This document shows positions 43,376-53,000 of a stretch of 53,282 nucleotides of DNA, piece after piece (within the stretch, counting starts at the first letter, position 1; every line of letters begins with the position of its first letter). Under the pieces are notes generated by a model that made no database searches, was not told the origin of the DNA, and saw nothing but the letters and a program-made list of their open reading frames with translations. The stretch spans positions 1 to 53,282 of the forward strand of contig JAFGKK010000071.1 of NCBI GenBank assembly GCA_016928575.1, given 5' to 3'. Source of the DNA: Anaerolineales bacterium (lineage in GTDB: Bacteria > Chloroflexota > Anaerolineae > Anaerolineales > RBG-16-64-43). A program made the position numbers and the translations under genes.

Positions 43376-45256
43376 ATGCTGACCATCGGATCCTGCAACT
43401 CCCGTTACATCGTCAGCCGGGACGATCCCGAACCGGAACGGCTGCGGTCACGCCTGGATGAGATCGTCCGGCAAAAACTGCCCGCGGCGCTCGCAAGCGC
43501 CTTCGGCGGCGGGGAGCCTCCGGACGGCGGATTTTGGTTCATCCGCAGCCTCGACGTCGCCCTCGCCGTCAACACCGCGTGGGACGACAACGAGATTTCC
43601 CTCCGCTGGGCGGAGGGGATCGCTCGCTCGTTCTCCGCGGCGACTTCGGACGGCGGCTCCGGGGCGCTGTTCTTCGCCGACCGCGCCGCGTACCTGGCGA
43701 GCTATTTCGTCCGGTGCGCGGACGGTTCGCCGGCCCGGGAATGGTTCTTCGAGCCCTTCTCCGGCTTCTCCGCCCTGCCCGCCTCGGCCGCCGTGCGCAG
43801 CGTGATCGAGGAGGAGACGGAGGCCGGCGGAACCGCGCTCGTCCGCATGCCGGCCGCGGATCTGGAAAAAGTGCTTTCGATGTTGAGCGACGCGGATGCG
43901 CGGCGCATTCTCCTCGCGTTCGGCGGCCGCGCGTCCGCGGCGCCGGCGCAGCCGGCTTCGACGTCGCGGCCGGACATTCCACCCGCCGCCGGGGCACGAC
44001 CCGCAACGGACTTCCGGGACGCGCCGGAGTTGCTCCTGCGAACCTGGAGCCCGCCGCGGCGGGCGCTCTCCGAACCCGCCGAGGCGCTGTTTCATTATCT
44101 GGCGGCCGCGCGGGAGCGGCCGGACGCGGCGGCGATGGCGCTGGCGCAGGCCGCTGTCGCGCTCACCCGCCTGGCGCGCCGCCTCCAGGCGGAAGGGCCG
44201 TCCGCCCGGGCGCTGCTTGCGGCGCTGGCCGGGGGCGACCTCGCCACGCTGTACGTCGTGGCCGGAGCGGCCGACGCAGGGGCGCTGCGCGCCTTGCTGG
44301 GCGTAGCGCCGGAGACGATTTGGCGGATCGGGCGCGCCGTCGGAGCGCAGCCGGCGCCCCTGGAGGACGCGCAGATAACTCCGGCGACCGCGCGTTTCAC
44401 GCGGTTCGGCGGCGCTTTCCTGTTGCTGCCGTACGTCGATTCGCTGCCGCTGCCCGCCGCAACGGATCTGCCGCCGCCCCAGGCGGCGGATCCGGAAAGC
44501 GCGTTCCGCTTCCTGGTTCTTGTCCGCTGCTTCGGAGCGGAACGGTTCGAAGCCGCCTTCCGGGATCCGCTGCTGCGCGACCTGTTCCGGATCCCGCCGG
44601 CCCTTTCTCCCGCCGAAGCCCGCGCATGGGAATCCGCGGTCGCGGCGCAATCGGCAGCCGGATGGCATCCGGAGCTGGCGCGCTGGCAGGCCGCCGTCTG
44701 GCCGGAGGACGGCGGGGTGTTCGCGCTCGAACCGCTTCCCGGCGGCGAAGCCGTTCTGCTCGATGCGGAATCGGGCGTCTGGCGCTGGCGGGGAGGAACG
44801 GACCGCGGGGAGCTGGCGCGGATCGAAACGCTGCTTCCGCCGGATGCCGCGCTCCACTGCCGCGCGGATTCACTCCGCAGCTCCGCCGCGGAGGCGCTGC
44901 CCGGATTCCGGATCCGCGCGGGGGATGCGGCTCCTACTTTCGAGCGCTTCGCGGAGGACGCCGATTTTCTCGAAGCGGAATCCGGCGTCGCCGCGCGGAT
45001 ATTCGCTCCGGCGGCCCAGAACGCGCTGCGCGCATTCGCCCAACGGCTGCCGGGGTTCGCCCGCTCCGGCCTGCCGTACCTCCACCGGAATTTTTTGGAT
45101 CTGACCGCATCCCTCGAGGAATTCCCGGAGCGGCGGGTCGTCCGGCTGGGGCGGCCGCCGCTGGACCTGGTGCTCTCGATGGCCGGACTCAACCGCGCGT
45201 CCCACCGGCTGCGCGGACCGGACGCCCGGCCGTTCGAACTGTATCCGCAGGAGTAA
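43376..45256 (+). CDS. Tape-measure-like eCIS protein (CIS_TMP/Afp14-like)
   Basis: 626 residues, Ala-rich. N-terminal part (about 20-90) has the pattern of contractile injection system tape-measure proteins: DEIVRQKLPAALASAF, WFIRSLDVAL and LRWAEGIARSFSA, where members of that family carry an R-LxLDLG strand. FADRAAYLASYF followed by EWFFEPFSG matches the family's next segment. The middle FGGAFLLLPYVDSLPLP resembles the family's LLxPFLPxLF. In Afp and PVC the tape-measure protein fixes particle length. The position directly before the ATPase gene also fits. Motif matches are diffuse, so the call is moderate. The gene product could instead be an assembly factor. Confidence 0.55.
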   Translation: MLTIGSCNSRYIVSRDDPEPERLRSRLDEIVRQKLPAALASAFGGGEPPDGGFWFIRSLDVALAVNTAWDDNEISLRWAEGIARSFSAATSDGGSGALFFADRAAYLASYFVRCADGSPAREWFFEPFSGFSALPASAAVRSVIEEETEAGGTALVRMPAADLEKVLSMLSDADARRILLAFGGRASAAPAQPASTSRPDIPPAAGARPATDFRDAPELLLRTWSPPRRALSEPAEALFHYLAAARERPDAAAMALAQAAVALTRLARRLQAEGPSARALLAALAGGDLATLYVVAGAADAGALRALLGVAPETIWRIGRAVGAQPAPLEDAQITPATARFTRFGGAFLLLPYVDSLPLPAATDLPPPQAADPESAFRFLVLVRCFGAERFEAAFRDPLLRDLFRIPPALSPAEARAWESAVAAQSAAGWHPELARWQAAVWPEDGGVFALEPLPGGEAVLLDAESGVWRWRGGTDRGELARIETLLPPDAALHCRADSLRSSAAEALPGFRIRAGDAAPTFERFAEDADFLEAESGVAARIFAPAAQNALRAFAQRLPGFARSGLPYLHRNFLDLTASLEEFPERRVVRLGRPPLDLVLSMAGLNRASHRLRGPDARPFELYPQE

Positions 45257-45263
45257 TGGATCG

Positions 45264-47384
45264 ATGTTTCCCTCGTCCCGCGAACACCTGGAAGCGGAAT
45301 TGCGCAGGCTCGACCTGCTGATCCACCGCGAAATCCTGCGCCTGAGGGCCTCGTACCAGCTGTCGCTGGACGAGTTCCGCGGGCTGTACGTCTCCGACGA
45401 ACAGGTGGACGCGCTCGTCCGGCGCGGCTCCGAAGCCGATCCCGGCCGGCCCGCCGCGGAGGAGCTCACCCTCCGGGCGGCCGAGATGCGCGGCCGGATC
45501 GATTCCACCTCCAACCCGCAGATCCCCTGGCGGAGGGTGGCGGGCGAGTTCCAACTCGGCCCCGCCGAGCGGGAAGCCCTGTTGATCGCGTTGGCGCCGG
45601 AGTTCGACGGCAAGTACGAAACGCTCTACGCCTACCTTAATAACGACGTCGCCCGGCGCTGGCCGACGGTCGACCTCGTCCGGCGGCTTTCCGGCGGCGA
45701 GGGACCGCTGACGCCCGACAACGTGCTGTTCGCCTCCGGATTGTTGCAGACGTTTCCGTCCGCGGCGGAAAGATCCTCATGGCCGGCGGCGGGATTGCGC
45801 GCGGCGCCGGTCCTTGCTCCTTATTTAATGGAAAAGCCCATTCTCGATCCGCTCCTGGCGGAATTCTGCCGCGTCGAAAATCCCGCCGCCGGCTGGGAAG
45901 GGACCGAATTGCCGCCGACAATGCTCGCCGAGTTGCGGCGGGCGGGCGGATTATTTTCCTCCGAGGCTGCCCCAGCCTTGGTGTTTATCGGGCGCACCGG
46001 CGCGGAAAGGCGACGCGCGGCGGGCGCGGTCTGCGCTGAAGCGGGGCTTTCCATTTTATGGCTGGATCCCTCGGCATCTTCAGCCTGGACCCGCTGCGGA
46101 CCGGTGGCGGCCCTGCAAGCCCGCCTGCACCGATGCGGAATCTACATCCAAAACGCGGAAAGCCTCTTCGACCGCGAAGGGAATCCGCTGCCGGAAAGTG
46201 CGGCTTTCGTGCGGACCGTCGCCGCTTCCGGAAGGCCGCTGATCCTGGGAATTCCACCCGGGCTCGATTGGCACGATCTGCTGCGGGATCGGCCGGCGCT
46301 GCCGTTTTTCTTCCCCGCCCCATCCTACGAGGGGCGCCTCCGGCAGTGGCGCGGGCAACTGCACAATCGCGGTTTCACGCCTCCGGATTCGGAGCTGGCC
46401 GACCTGGCCGGCCGCTTCATGCTCTCCCCAAGCCAGATCGCGCAGGCGGCGGCGCTGGCCGCCGCGCGCCACCTCCTGCGGGGCGGCGGGGACGAGGGAC
46501 CGAGCCTCGAGACTCTGCTCGAGGCCGCCCGGGAAACCTCCGGGCGGAAGCTCGGGCGTCTGGCCATCAAGCTGGAGCCGGCCCATGATTGGAACGACCT
46601 GGTCCTGCCCGCCGCCACGCTGGCCAGGGTGCGCGAGGTGTCCGACGCCATCCGCAACTACAGCGTCGTGTTCGAGGAATGGGATTTCCGGCGCCGGATC
46701 ATCACCGGCCGCGGTCTGAAGGCGCTGTTCTCCGGCGCCTCGGGGACGGGCAAGACGATGACCGCCGCGATCATCGCCCGCGAACTGGGGCTGGACATCT
46801 ACCGCATCGACCTGTCGGGGATCGTCAGCAAGTACATCGGCGAGACGGAGAAGAACCTGGACCGGATCTTCCAATCCGCCGAAAGCGGGAACGCGATCCT
46901 CTTCTTCGACGAGGCCGACGCCCTGTTCGGCCGGCGCTCGGAAGTGAAGGACTCGCACGACCGCTACGCCAACATCGAGATCTCCTACCTGCTGCAGAAG
47001 ATAGAGGAATACGGCGGCGTGGTGATCCTGGCTTCCAATATGAGCCACAACATCGACGGCGCCTTCGCCCGCCGGATGAACTACGTCGTCGAGTTCCCGA
47101 TGCCCGACGAAGCCCGGCGCGAGCGGCTGTGGCGCGGGATGTTCCCCCAGAGGGCTCCGCTCGGGGCGGACGTCGACTTCGCGTTCCTGGCGCGGCAATT
47201 CCAGCTTGCGGGAGGGGAAATCCGCAACGTCAGCCTGGAGGCGGCGTTTCTGGCCGCGCGGGACGGGCGCGTCATCCGCATGCGGCATTTGGTGCGGGCG
47301 ATGGCGCGCGAAACCCTCAAGCAGGGCAAGCTGCCCACGGCGGCCGAGTTCAAGCAGCATTACGCGCTGGTCGGGCGGGAGTAG
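45264..47384 (+). CDS. AAA+ ATPase, Afp15/Pvc15-like
   Basis: 706 residues. Residues about 237-350 are a degenerate AAA module (LVFIGRTGAERRRA in place of Walker A, no intact Walker B). Residues about 450-660 are an active module: Walker A GASGTGKT (491-498), SKYIGETEKNLDRIF, Walker B ILFFDEADALFG (545-556), sensor-1 VVILASNMSHNIDGAF with Arg pair 603-604, and sensor-2 region. The N terminus (7-45) is helical. This double-module architecture is that of the eCIS ATPase needed for particle assembly or cargo loading. It is the last conserved structural-type gene before the cargo genes. Confidence 0.92.
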   Translation: MFPSSREHLEAELRRLDLLIHREILRLRASYQLSLDEFRGLYVSDEQVDALVRRGSEADPGRPAAEELTLRAAEMRGRIDSTSNPQIPWRRVAGEFQLGPAEREALLIALAPEFDGKYETLYAYLNNDVARRWPTVDLVRRLSGGEGPLTPDNVLFASGLLQTFPSAAERSSWPAAGLRAAPVLAPYLMEKPILDPLLAEFCRVENPAAGWEGTELPPTMLAELRRAGGLFSSEAAPALVFIGRTGAERRRAAGAVCAEAGLSILWLDPSASSAWTRCGPVAALQARLHRCGIYIQNAESLFDREGNPLPESAAFVRTVAASGRPLILGIPPGLDWHDLLRDRPALPFFFPAPSYEGRLRQWRGQLHNRGFTPPDSELADLAGRFMLSPSQIAQAAALAAARHLLRGGGDEGPSLETLLEAARETSGRKLGRLAIKLEPAHDWNDLVLPAATLARVREVSDAIRNYSVVFEEWDFRRRIITGRGLKALFSGASGTGKTMTAAIIARELGLDIYRIDLSGIVSKYIGETEKNLDRIFQSAESGNAILFFDEADALFGRRSEVKDSHDRYANIEISYLLQKIEEYGGVVILASNMSHNIDGAFARRMNYVVEFPMPDEARRERLWRGMFPQRAPLGADVDFAFLARQFQLAGGEIRNVSLEAAFLAARDGRVIRMRHLVRAMARETLKQGKLPTAAEFKQHYALVGRE

Positions 47385-47685
47385 AAAACAAGCGGACGCT
47401 CCCGCTCCGCCTTCCGGGAGATCCGGTGGGATTTGCGGCACGTCCGGCTTCTCTGCCGTTCGCAGGGGAAAGCTCCTCCCGCCCGTCGGCGGATTGCACG
47501 GAAGATGCGGGCGGATCAGATCCGCAGGGAAACGCCGGGCTGAAAGCCGGACCGTCTTCAACAGCCGGCGTAAGGGAAGTCCGGATCCCATGCGCATATC
47601 GGGAAAGCGCGGAATGAATCCTGCCGGCCTTCCGTCCGCCGGAAGGATCGCGGTACGATCGCCGCCACAGGTATCGGAATTTCGC
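47385..47685 (+). other. Gap between the ATPase and the first cargo gene
   Basis: About 300 bases with the in-frame alternatives ATG 47590 and ATG 47614 for the next gene (GGGAAA lies 7 bases before 47614). No terminator or promoter is clearly visible. The gap breaks the otherwise tight spacing of the structural operon, so the cargo genes may have their own control. Confidence 0.4.
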
Positions 47686-50286
47686 ATGGAAAAAAAGGCT
47701 GGAATCGTCCGGAGCGGGGAAGCCGACAACCGCGATGCGGCGAGGATAAACCTTCCCGTCGCCGACGGCCCCGGCTTGCTTCCGGCCGGGAATTTTGCGA
47801 TGCAACGCCTATCGCGAGCGGGCAGATCCCTTTCCCTGCTTGGCACTCCGCCGGCTACGACACGGGACGGCATTACGACCTTCCACGCTTCGGTTTTGCC
47901 CCATCCGATTTCCGAGGCAATCCACATCCACGAAGCGATACACCGCGCGCAATTTTCCCAAGCCGGGCTCCCGCCTTCTTCGCGCGCGGATTTGGAGGAA
48001 GAAGCCGGACGCGGGACGCGGGCACTGATGGGCGGCCGCAGTTACCGGGTGGAAGGGTATGCCGCACCGGGGGAAACGTACTCCGCCGACGCGGATTGGT
48101 ACCGGCGCGCAGCCGGTTTTTCCTCCGGGATGGAAGCCATCGGAAACGTGGTGCGGGAGGTGGCCCGCCGGGTGCGCGCGGAACAAGCGGAGTGGTACGT
48201 TTTCTCCGACCGCGTCTTCACCCGCCCCGTCGTCAACCGCATCCTCGGACAAGCGCGCGGATTTCGGTCGCAAGCCGACTCGTTTATCCAGGCGTCGCCG
48301 GCCGACGAGCCGATGCTGCCGCAATTGCGCAGCGATCTGACGGATTTCACCAGCGCCATCGAGGTCCTCGAGGCTGAACTCCCTGCGCCGATCGGGACAG
48401 GCGAAATGCTCGCCCGGGGGTTCAGCGGCGGAGTAATGGGCGCCGGCGGATCGTTTTTAGGATTCCTTCGCTTGGGCTTGTGGGATTCCTGGGGCCAATT
48501 CCTTTTCGACGGATCCGAAACCCGGATCAGCGAAGCGCAAGACGGCTTGGCCAACCTGATGACGAGCATCGACGAGCAGGGGCTCTGGCAAACGGTCTCG
48601 CACGGGGCTTCGGATTGGTTTACCCGGTACTCGGAAGGGATTGAAAACGAATACTACACCACCGCCAGCGAGCAGTTCGGCGCGACCGGCTTCGATATTT
48701 ATTTCGCGGGGCGGGGATTGATAAGCGCCGGGCAAGGCTTGGCGGGATTGAGCCGTGCCGCGCAAATGTTCCGCTTGGCCGGCAATCCGGCGCCGTGGCG
48801 GGCGGCGCTGCGCATGGCCGCCAGCGAAGCGATATCCTTCCGGGGTGTCGGCGCATACGGCGGCAGCGGTCTGTTGGGAACCCGGTATGGGCTCCCCACC
48901 GTCCCTGCCGGCGCACCACGAGTCCGCGTCATCCGATTTATCACCTCCGAAAGGGATTTGGTCGCAAAGGTCATGCGCGAATCGCCGCGATTGTTCGAAG
49001 GCGAGCAACCGCGCACAACTCTCGACATCGCCGAGACGCACCGCCGGGCTTCCGCCGGAAGCCCGATGCAATCGGCGTACCCCTACGCCGACGCCGAAAC
49101 GATGCTGGTCGCCAATCCCGAGGGATTCAGCGCCGCGCAACGCTCCCCCTATTACGTCGTGATCGAAATTCCCCTCGACGAGGGAGTGATCGACATCAAC
49201 CGGACGGTGGCGGCGTCGCGCGGCCTCAACCCGGCCGATGTACCCGAGCTGACGGCCAACCGGTACGGAATGCGATTGCCGTCTGCGATGCGGCCGACGG
49301 ACCTCAGCGTCACCCGGCCCGAAACGCTTGGCGCTCCGCACGAACATCTGCCTCCCGCGCTTCGGGCATGGGCGGAGGCCAATGTCGACTTTCCGGCCGG
49401 TAGCCCGGCTCCGGCCGCGCTGGAAGGAGTCCCCTATTTGGAATGGGAGCAGGTGTTGATGGCCGCCGACCTGCGCCCGTTCGTGGTCGAGATCCGTCCC
49501 AATCCCGCGTTCAGCGGCGCACGGCCGCCGCTCAACCTGCAAGCGGGCGCCGGATCGCCTTTTCACCCGGCGATGGATCCGGTCGCGCTTTCCGCACTGG
49601 CGAGAACTTCGCCGGAAGGCATGCGCGGATTTCTTGCCAGCCGCGATTGGCTGTTGGCGCTTTCCCGAAGCGGGGGAGGCACGCCGCTCACACCGAGCCA
49701 GATCCTTTCCGGCGAACGGTTCACGTATTTCGGCGGGAGGGCGCCGGAATTCCTGTTCCCGTTAGGAGCCGCCGGACCGGCGACGGCCGGCCTTTCCCTC
49801 CCTCACGCGCAGCCCTCGTCCGCTCCGCCGGCATCCGACCGGGACATGGCGGCGTACGTCGCCTGGATCCAAAGCGCCTCCGGTCAGCCGCTTTCCTCCG
49901 ATCTCGCCCGCCTCCTAACCCGCCCGGTGGAAAGAGGCGCGCCGCCCGTTCCCGTGGCGATGCAAAGCGCGATGCGGGCGATCAGCACATCGGCCGCCAC
50001 GCTCAGCGGCATGGGCCGCAGGGTCACCGGATTGCGCGCCGCGCCGAACCTCGTCACGCTGGAAGTCCGCGTCGGGCGGGTCGACCAAGTTGCCCCGACG
50101 ATCGAAACCATCGTCACCGGATGGGGAAGGGAAGGCCGGGATGTGGAAGCGGGCGTGGTGATCATCGTCGATTCTCCCCCGCCCTCCGGACGCGATCCGT
50201 CGGAGGCGATCGGGCCTCTCACCTTGCCGCGGAATCTCCAGGTCCGGATTCTCGATCCGAACGGGAACGAGATTCCCGTTCGCTAG
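47686..50286 (+). CDS. Putative eCIS cargo 1: HEAIH-containing large protein
   Basis: 866 residues from ATG 47686 (47590 and 47614 are alternatives). It has LPAGNFAMQRLSRAG at 32-46, a version of the GNxAxQRLL motif near the N terminus of DUF4157 eCIS cargo, and HEAIH at 82-86, an HExxH motif at about the place the DUF4157 helix occupies. No third zinc ligand is obvious. A helical part (about 90-270) and a Gly/Ala-rich hydrophobic region (about 335-410) follow. Then comes a mixed alpha/beta body (VRVIRFITSERDLV, SPYYVVIEIP, EWEQVLMAADLRPFVVEI) with no family I can name. Toxin or enzyme activity is not established. Confidence 0.65.
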   Translation: MEKKAGIVRSGEADNRDAARINLPVADGPGLLPAGNFAMQRLSRAGRSLSLLGTPPATTRDGITTFHASVLPHPISEAIHIHEAIHRAQFSQAGLPPSSRADLEEEAGRGTRALMGGRSYRVEGYAAPGETYSADADWYRRAAGFSSGMEAIGNVVREVARRVRAEQAEWYVFSDRVFTRPVVNRILGQARGFRSQADSFIQASPADEPMLPQLRSDLTDFTSAIEVLEAELPAPIGTGEMLARGFSGGVMGAGGSFLGFLRLGLWDSWGQFLFDGSETRISEAQDGLANLMTSIDEQGLWQTVSHGASDWFTRYSEGIENEYYTTASEQFGATGFDIYFAGRGLISAGQGLAGLSRAAQMFRLAGNPAPWRAALRMAASEAISFRGVGAYGGSGLLGTRYGLPTVPAGAPRVRVIRFITSERDLVAKVMRESPRLFEGEQPRTTLDIAETHRRASAGSPMQSAYPYADAETMLVANPEGFSAAQRSPYYVVIEIPLDEGVIDINRTVAASRGLNPADVPELTANRYGMRLPSAMRPTDLSVTRPETLGAPHEHLPPALRAWAEANVDFPAGSPAPAALEGVPYLEWEQVLMAADLRPFVVEIRPNPAFSGARPPLNLQAGAGSPFHPAMDPVALSALARTSPEGMRGFLASRDWLLALSRSGGGTPLTPSQILSGERFTYFGGRAPEFLFPLGAAGPATAGLSLPHAQPSSAPPASDRDMAAYVAWIQSASGQPLSSDLARLLTRPVERGAPPVPVAMQSAMRAISTSAATLSGMGRRVTGLRAAPNLVTLEVRVGRVDQVAPTIETIVTGWGREGRDVEAGVVIIVDSPPPSGRDPSEAIGPLTLPRNLQVRILDPNGNEIPVR

Positions 50287-50342
50287 CGGCGTCCGGCGGC
50301 GGACGGGCGCAGTGCGGTTCACAATGAAAATGGGAAACCATA

Positions 50343-52958
50343 ATGCGGGATCGAAACCTGGAAATAAAAACGGACGATAAATCGAAACGGTCTTCCCGTT
50401 CGCATACCGCCGCGTTAGAGAGGGGAAGGCAAAAGCGCAACGGCTCGGTTGGACCTTCTACGATCGGCAACCTGGACACTCAACGCATGATCCTTTCGGC
50501 GGGGAAAGATCCGAACTTACGGATCGGCCATCCCGGCGATGATGCCCGGCCGGACCTTGTGGTGAATCCCGTGCCGTCTTCCGGCGGCAAGCCGCTCGAA
50601 CCCTTCACCCGCGACATGATGGAAGCCCGCTTCGGGACGGACTTCGGCGCCGTGCGCGTGCACACGGGTAGCGCCGCGGAGGATTCGGCACGGGCGCTGG
50701 ACGCGGAAGCCTACGCCGTCGGCCGCGACATCGTCTTCGGCACGGGGCGCTACCGGCCGTACGCGCCCGGCGGGAGGCGGTTGATCGCCCACGAACTGGC
50801 TCATGTCGTCCAGCAGCGGACCGGCGGGGAGGAGGGACCCGCGCCCGATTCGCCCGATATGGAACAGGCGGCGGACCGTGCGATGCGTCCGCCGCACGTC
50901 GGCGGCGGGCCCGTCCCGGCCGGCGGCGCCGCCCGGCCGGGAATCGCGCTCCTGCCCCGCTCGCTGAGAGCATCGGTCGATCCCGCGTCGCTTTCCTACG
51001 CAGAAATCGAGGATGAAATATTCGAGATCCGGCGCTGGCTGGCGGACCATCCGGAAAACAGCGCCGACCGCCAGCACCTCCTGGGCGCGTTGCGGGAGAT
51101 GGAAGGCGCGATGGCGCCTTTGACCGCGGGAGAGCCGGCCGGCCGCGAGGAATTCGGCGCCGCGTTCCGGCGCGAGTTCGCTTCCGTGCTCCACGTCTTC
51201 GGCGGAACCTCCGGGATGGCGGCGGAAACCCCGATCGTCATCCCCCTCGAGGGCGTTGAATCCGCGCCGCCGGACCCGCTCTTTGATCTGTTCACATCGG
51301 CCCAGCGCGACATGCTGATGGATTTCATCGTCACGCGGCGAATCCCGGAAGGATTGTTCAACGGCGACGAGATCGGCGCGACCGGCGCGCAGCAGCGCAT
51401 CCTGCTCTCCGCGCACATCCTGGCCGTCGGCACCTACCGTCCGGGCTCCTTCGACCAGCGCGTGCACGCCCGGATGTGTTTCCACTGGGCGCAGATCGTC
51501 CATCATTACGCCGGCGCGACGCCGGCGGAAGGCCCGATCAGCACGGGCGTAATGGGCGGCTTCGACCTGTTCGGCCGGGCGATGATCGGTTCCGGCCGGG
51601 CGGACAACTTCCAGGAGCCTCCCGTCTACGCCGCGGACCTGCCCGATACGGAGACGCCGGGGGGCGTGGGACCGATCCCCGAAGGCACCGGACACGCCCG
51701 CGCGGAAGCGGCCGAGTTGGAACGGATCGAAGCCGATCCGACGGCGCGCCGCATCGTGCACCGCCGACCGGCTTTCCCCCTCGAGCGATTCGGCGAGATC
51801 CGGCCGGGGGACTGGCTCTGGTACTACAACGCCAACGCTTCGGGCGGCGGTTCGCACAGCGTGATCTTTTCGCATTGGGAGTCTGATAACGTCCTGACCT
51901 CCAAAGCGGGGGTCCCGTACATGGTGGCGGTCTGTTTCAGCCAGGGCAGCCCGGGCGCCGGCGGCCGGGAGCACACGGCCCGCCTGAGCGACCGGTATTC
52001 ACGGAGCGACCGGGATTCACCGGGCAAGGATATTTATCCGATCACCCACATCACCCACGTCAGCTCGGATTCCCGGCCGGCGGTCACACTCCTGGACGTG
52101 CTCCCGGATCCCGGGGCACGACGGCTTCGGCAGATGACGGAAGCCAACCAGCGGTTCCTCCGATCCATGGAGCGCCGCCTTCGGAGACCGGTGAATCCCG
52201 GTCTCCTGCGCCAATGGCTCCGGGAACAGAATCTTGCCGGCATCCTTTCGCTGGCGGACCACCTCACCGAACGCCAACAGGAATTGCTCGAGGAGATCAA
52301 CTCCGCGGAGGACCTCGAGACATTGGTGCGGCTCAACCAGTGGCTGCACGCCCGGGAAACGAACGCCGAAATCCTTGAACGCAATATGGGCGCCACCTTC
52401 GATGCCGAGCTCGAGGGGCGGTATGCGGAGGAACAGGCCCGCATCGACGAAGAGCGGGCGGAATCCGAGCGCCAGATTGCGGAGATCGACGCCGTGCTCG
52501 GCCCGCTGCGCGCGGCGCTCGAGGCGCAGGAGACCCTCCGCGGGACGCTGGATCTTGCTCCGGAGATATTGCGCCTCCAACGAGAAGTCGGGGGCATCTG
52601 GCGCCGGATGCAGGACCTGCCGCGCGGCCCGGAGCGCGACGAATTGCGCCGCCGGAGGAGGGAGTTGCTCGGGAAGATCGAAGCTCTCCGCACTCAACAG
52701 ACGTCGCGGCGGACGCTGCTGCGTTCGATCCGGGACGACATCCGCGAGCTGCGCCGGAGGATGACGCCGCTCGAACGCCGCCGGAGGCGGATTACGGAGG
52801 GGGAAGCCGCGGAGGAACGCGCGCTTCCGTACGGGTTCCTGCACCCCGGCCAGCTGCGTGGGCAGATCACTGGCCGCACCACGGGGCGGCTCGCCGACCT
52901 GGAGCCGCAGCCGCCGTGGGCGCTGCTGACGGTTCCGGCCGGGGAGGAGCCGCGGTGA
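50343..52958 (+). CDS. eCIS cargo 2: DUF4157 protein with candidate Cys-His hydrolase domain
   Basis: 871 residues. N terminus is basic, with IGNLDTQRMI (41-50) and LRIGHPGDDARPD (59-71) as degenerate cargo-leader motifs. DUF4157 at about 81-160: GKPLEPFTRDMMEARFGTDF, AVRVHTGSAA, AYAVGRDIVFG, LIAHELAHVVQQ (HELAH 150-154). Residues about 210-260 are a helical linker. A middle domain (about 340-590) has RMCFHWAQIVHHY (Cys 379) and GDWLWYYN followed by GGSHSVIFSHWE (His 505), reminiscent of NlpC/P60 or papain-like Cys-His hydrolases. Long coiled coils (about 655-820) fill the rest. DUF4157 is strongly linked to eCIS loading; the hydrolase assignment is inference. Confidence 0.8.
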   Translation: MRDRNLEIKTDDKSKRSSRSHTAALERGRQKRNGSVGPSTIGNLDTQRMILSAGKDPNLRIGHPGDDARPDLVVNPVPSSGGKPLEPFTRDMMEARFGTDFGAVRVHTGSAAEDSARALDAEAYAVGRDIVFGTGRYRPYAPGGRRLIAHELAHVVQQRTGGEEGPAPDSPDMEQAADRAMRPPHVGGGPVPAGGAARPGIALLPRSLRASVDPASLSYAEIEDEIFEIRRWLADHPENSADRQHLLGALREMEGAMAPLTAGEPAGREEFGAAFRREFASVLHVFGGTSGMAAETPIVIPLEGVESAPPDPLFDLFTSAQRDMLMDFIVTRRIPEGLFNGDEIGATGAQQRILLSAHILAVGTYRPGSFDQRVHARMCFHWAQIVHHYAGATPAEGPISTGVMGGFDLFGRAMIGSGRADNFQEPPVYAADLPDTETPGGVGPIPEGTGHARAEAAELERIEADPTARRIVHRRPAFPLERFGEIRPGDWLWYYNANASGGGSHSVIFSHWESDNVLTSKAGVPYMVAVCFSQGSPGAGGREHTARLSDRYSRSDRDSPGKDIYPITHITHVSSDSRPAVTLLDVLPDPGARRLRQMTEANQRFLRSMERRLRRPVNPGLLRQWLREQNLAGILSLADHLTERQQELLEEINSAEDLETLVRLNQWLHARETNAEILERNMGATFDAELEGRYAEEQARIDEERAESERQIAEIDAVLGPLRAALEAQETLRGTLDLAPEILRLQREVGGIWRRMQDLPRGPERDELRRRRRELLGKIEALRTQQTSRRTLLRSIRDDIRELRRRMTPLERRRRRITEGEAAEERALPYGFLHPGQLRGQITGRTTGRLADLEPQPPWALLTVPAGEEPR

Positions 52959-53000
52959 GACTGCCCGCCCGATCGCGCCGATACGGGGTACTGCCAAACC

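Noticed and set aside
40780-43398. 872-codon open frame on the minus strand opposite the fibre gene
   Set aside because: High-GC antisense shadow. The plus-strand frame has clear fibre motifs and operon spacing, and the antisense product is His/Arg/Gly-rich with no domain.
48915-49330. ADP-ribosyltransferase-like domain in cargo 1
   Set aside because: SPYYVVIEIP and nearby strands hint at a compact alpha/beta toxin fold, but I cannot identify the R-S-E or H-Y-E catalytic set, so no function is assigned.
49870-49915. Second DUF4157 start (SGQPLSSDL) near the C terminus of cargo 1
   Set aside because: Only the GxPL string matches; the FGxDF, VRVH and HExxH parts do not follow.
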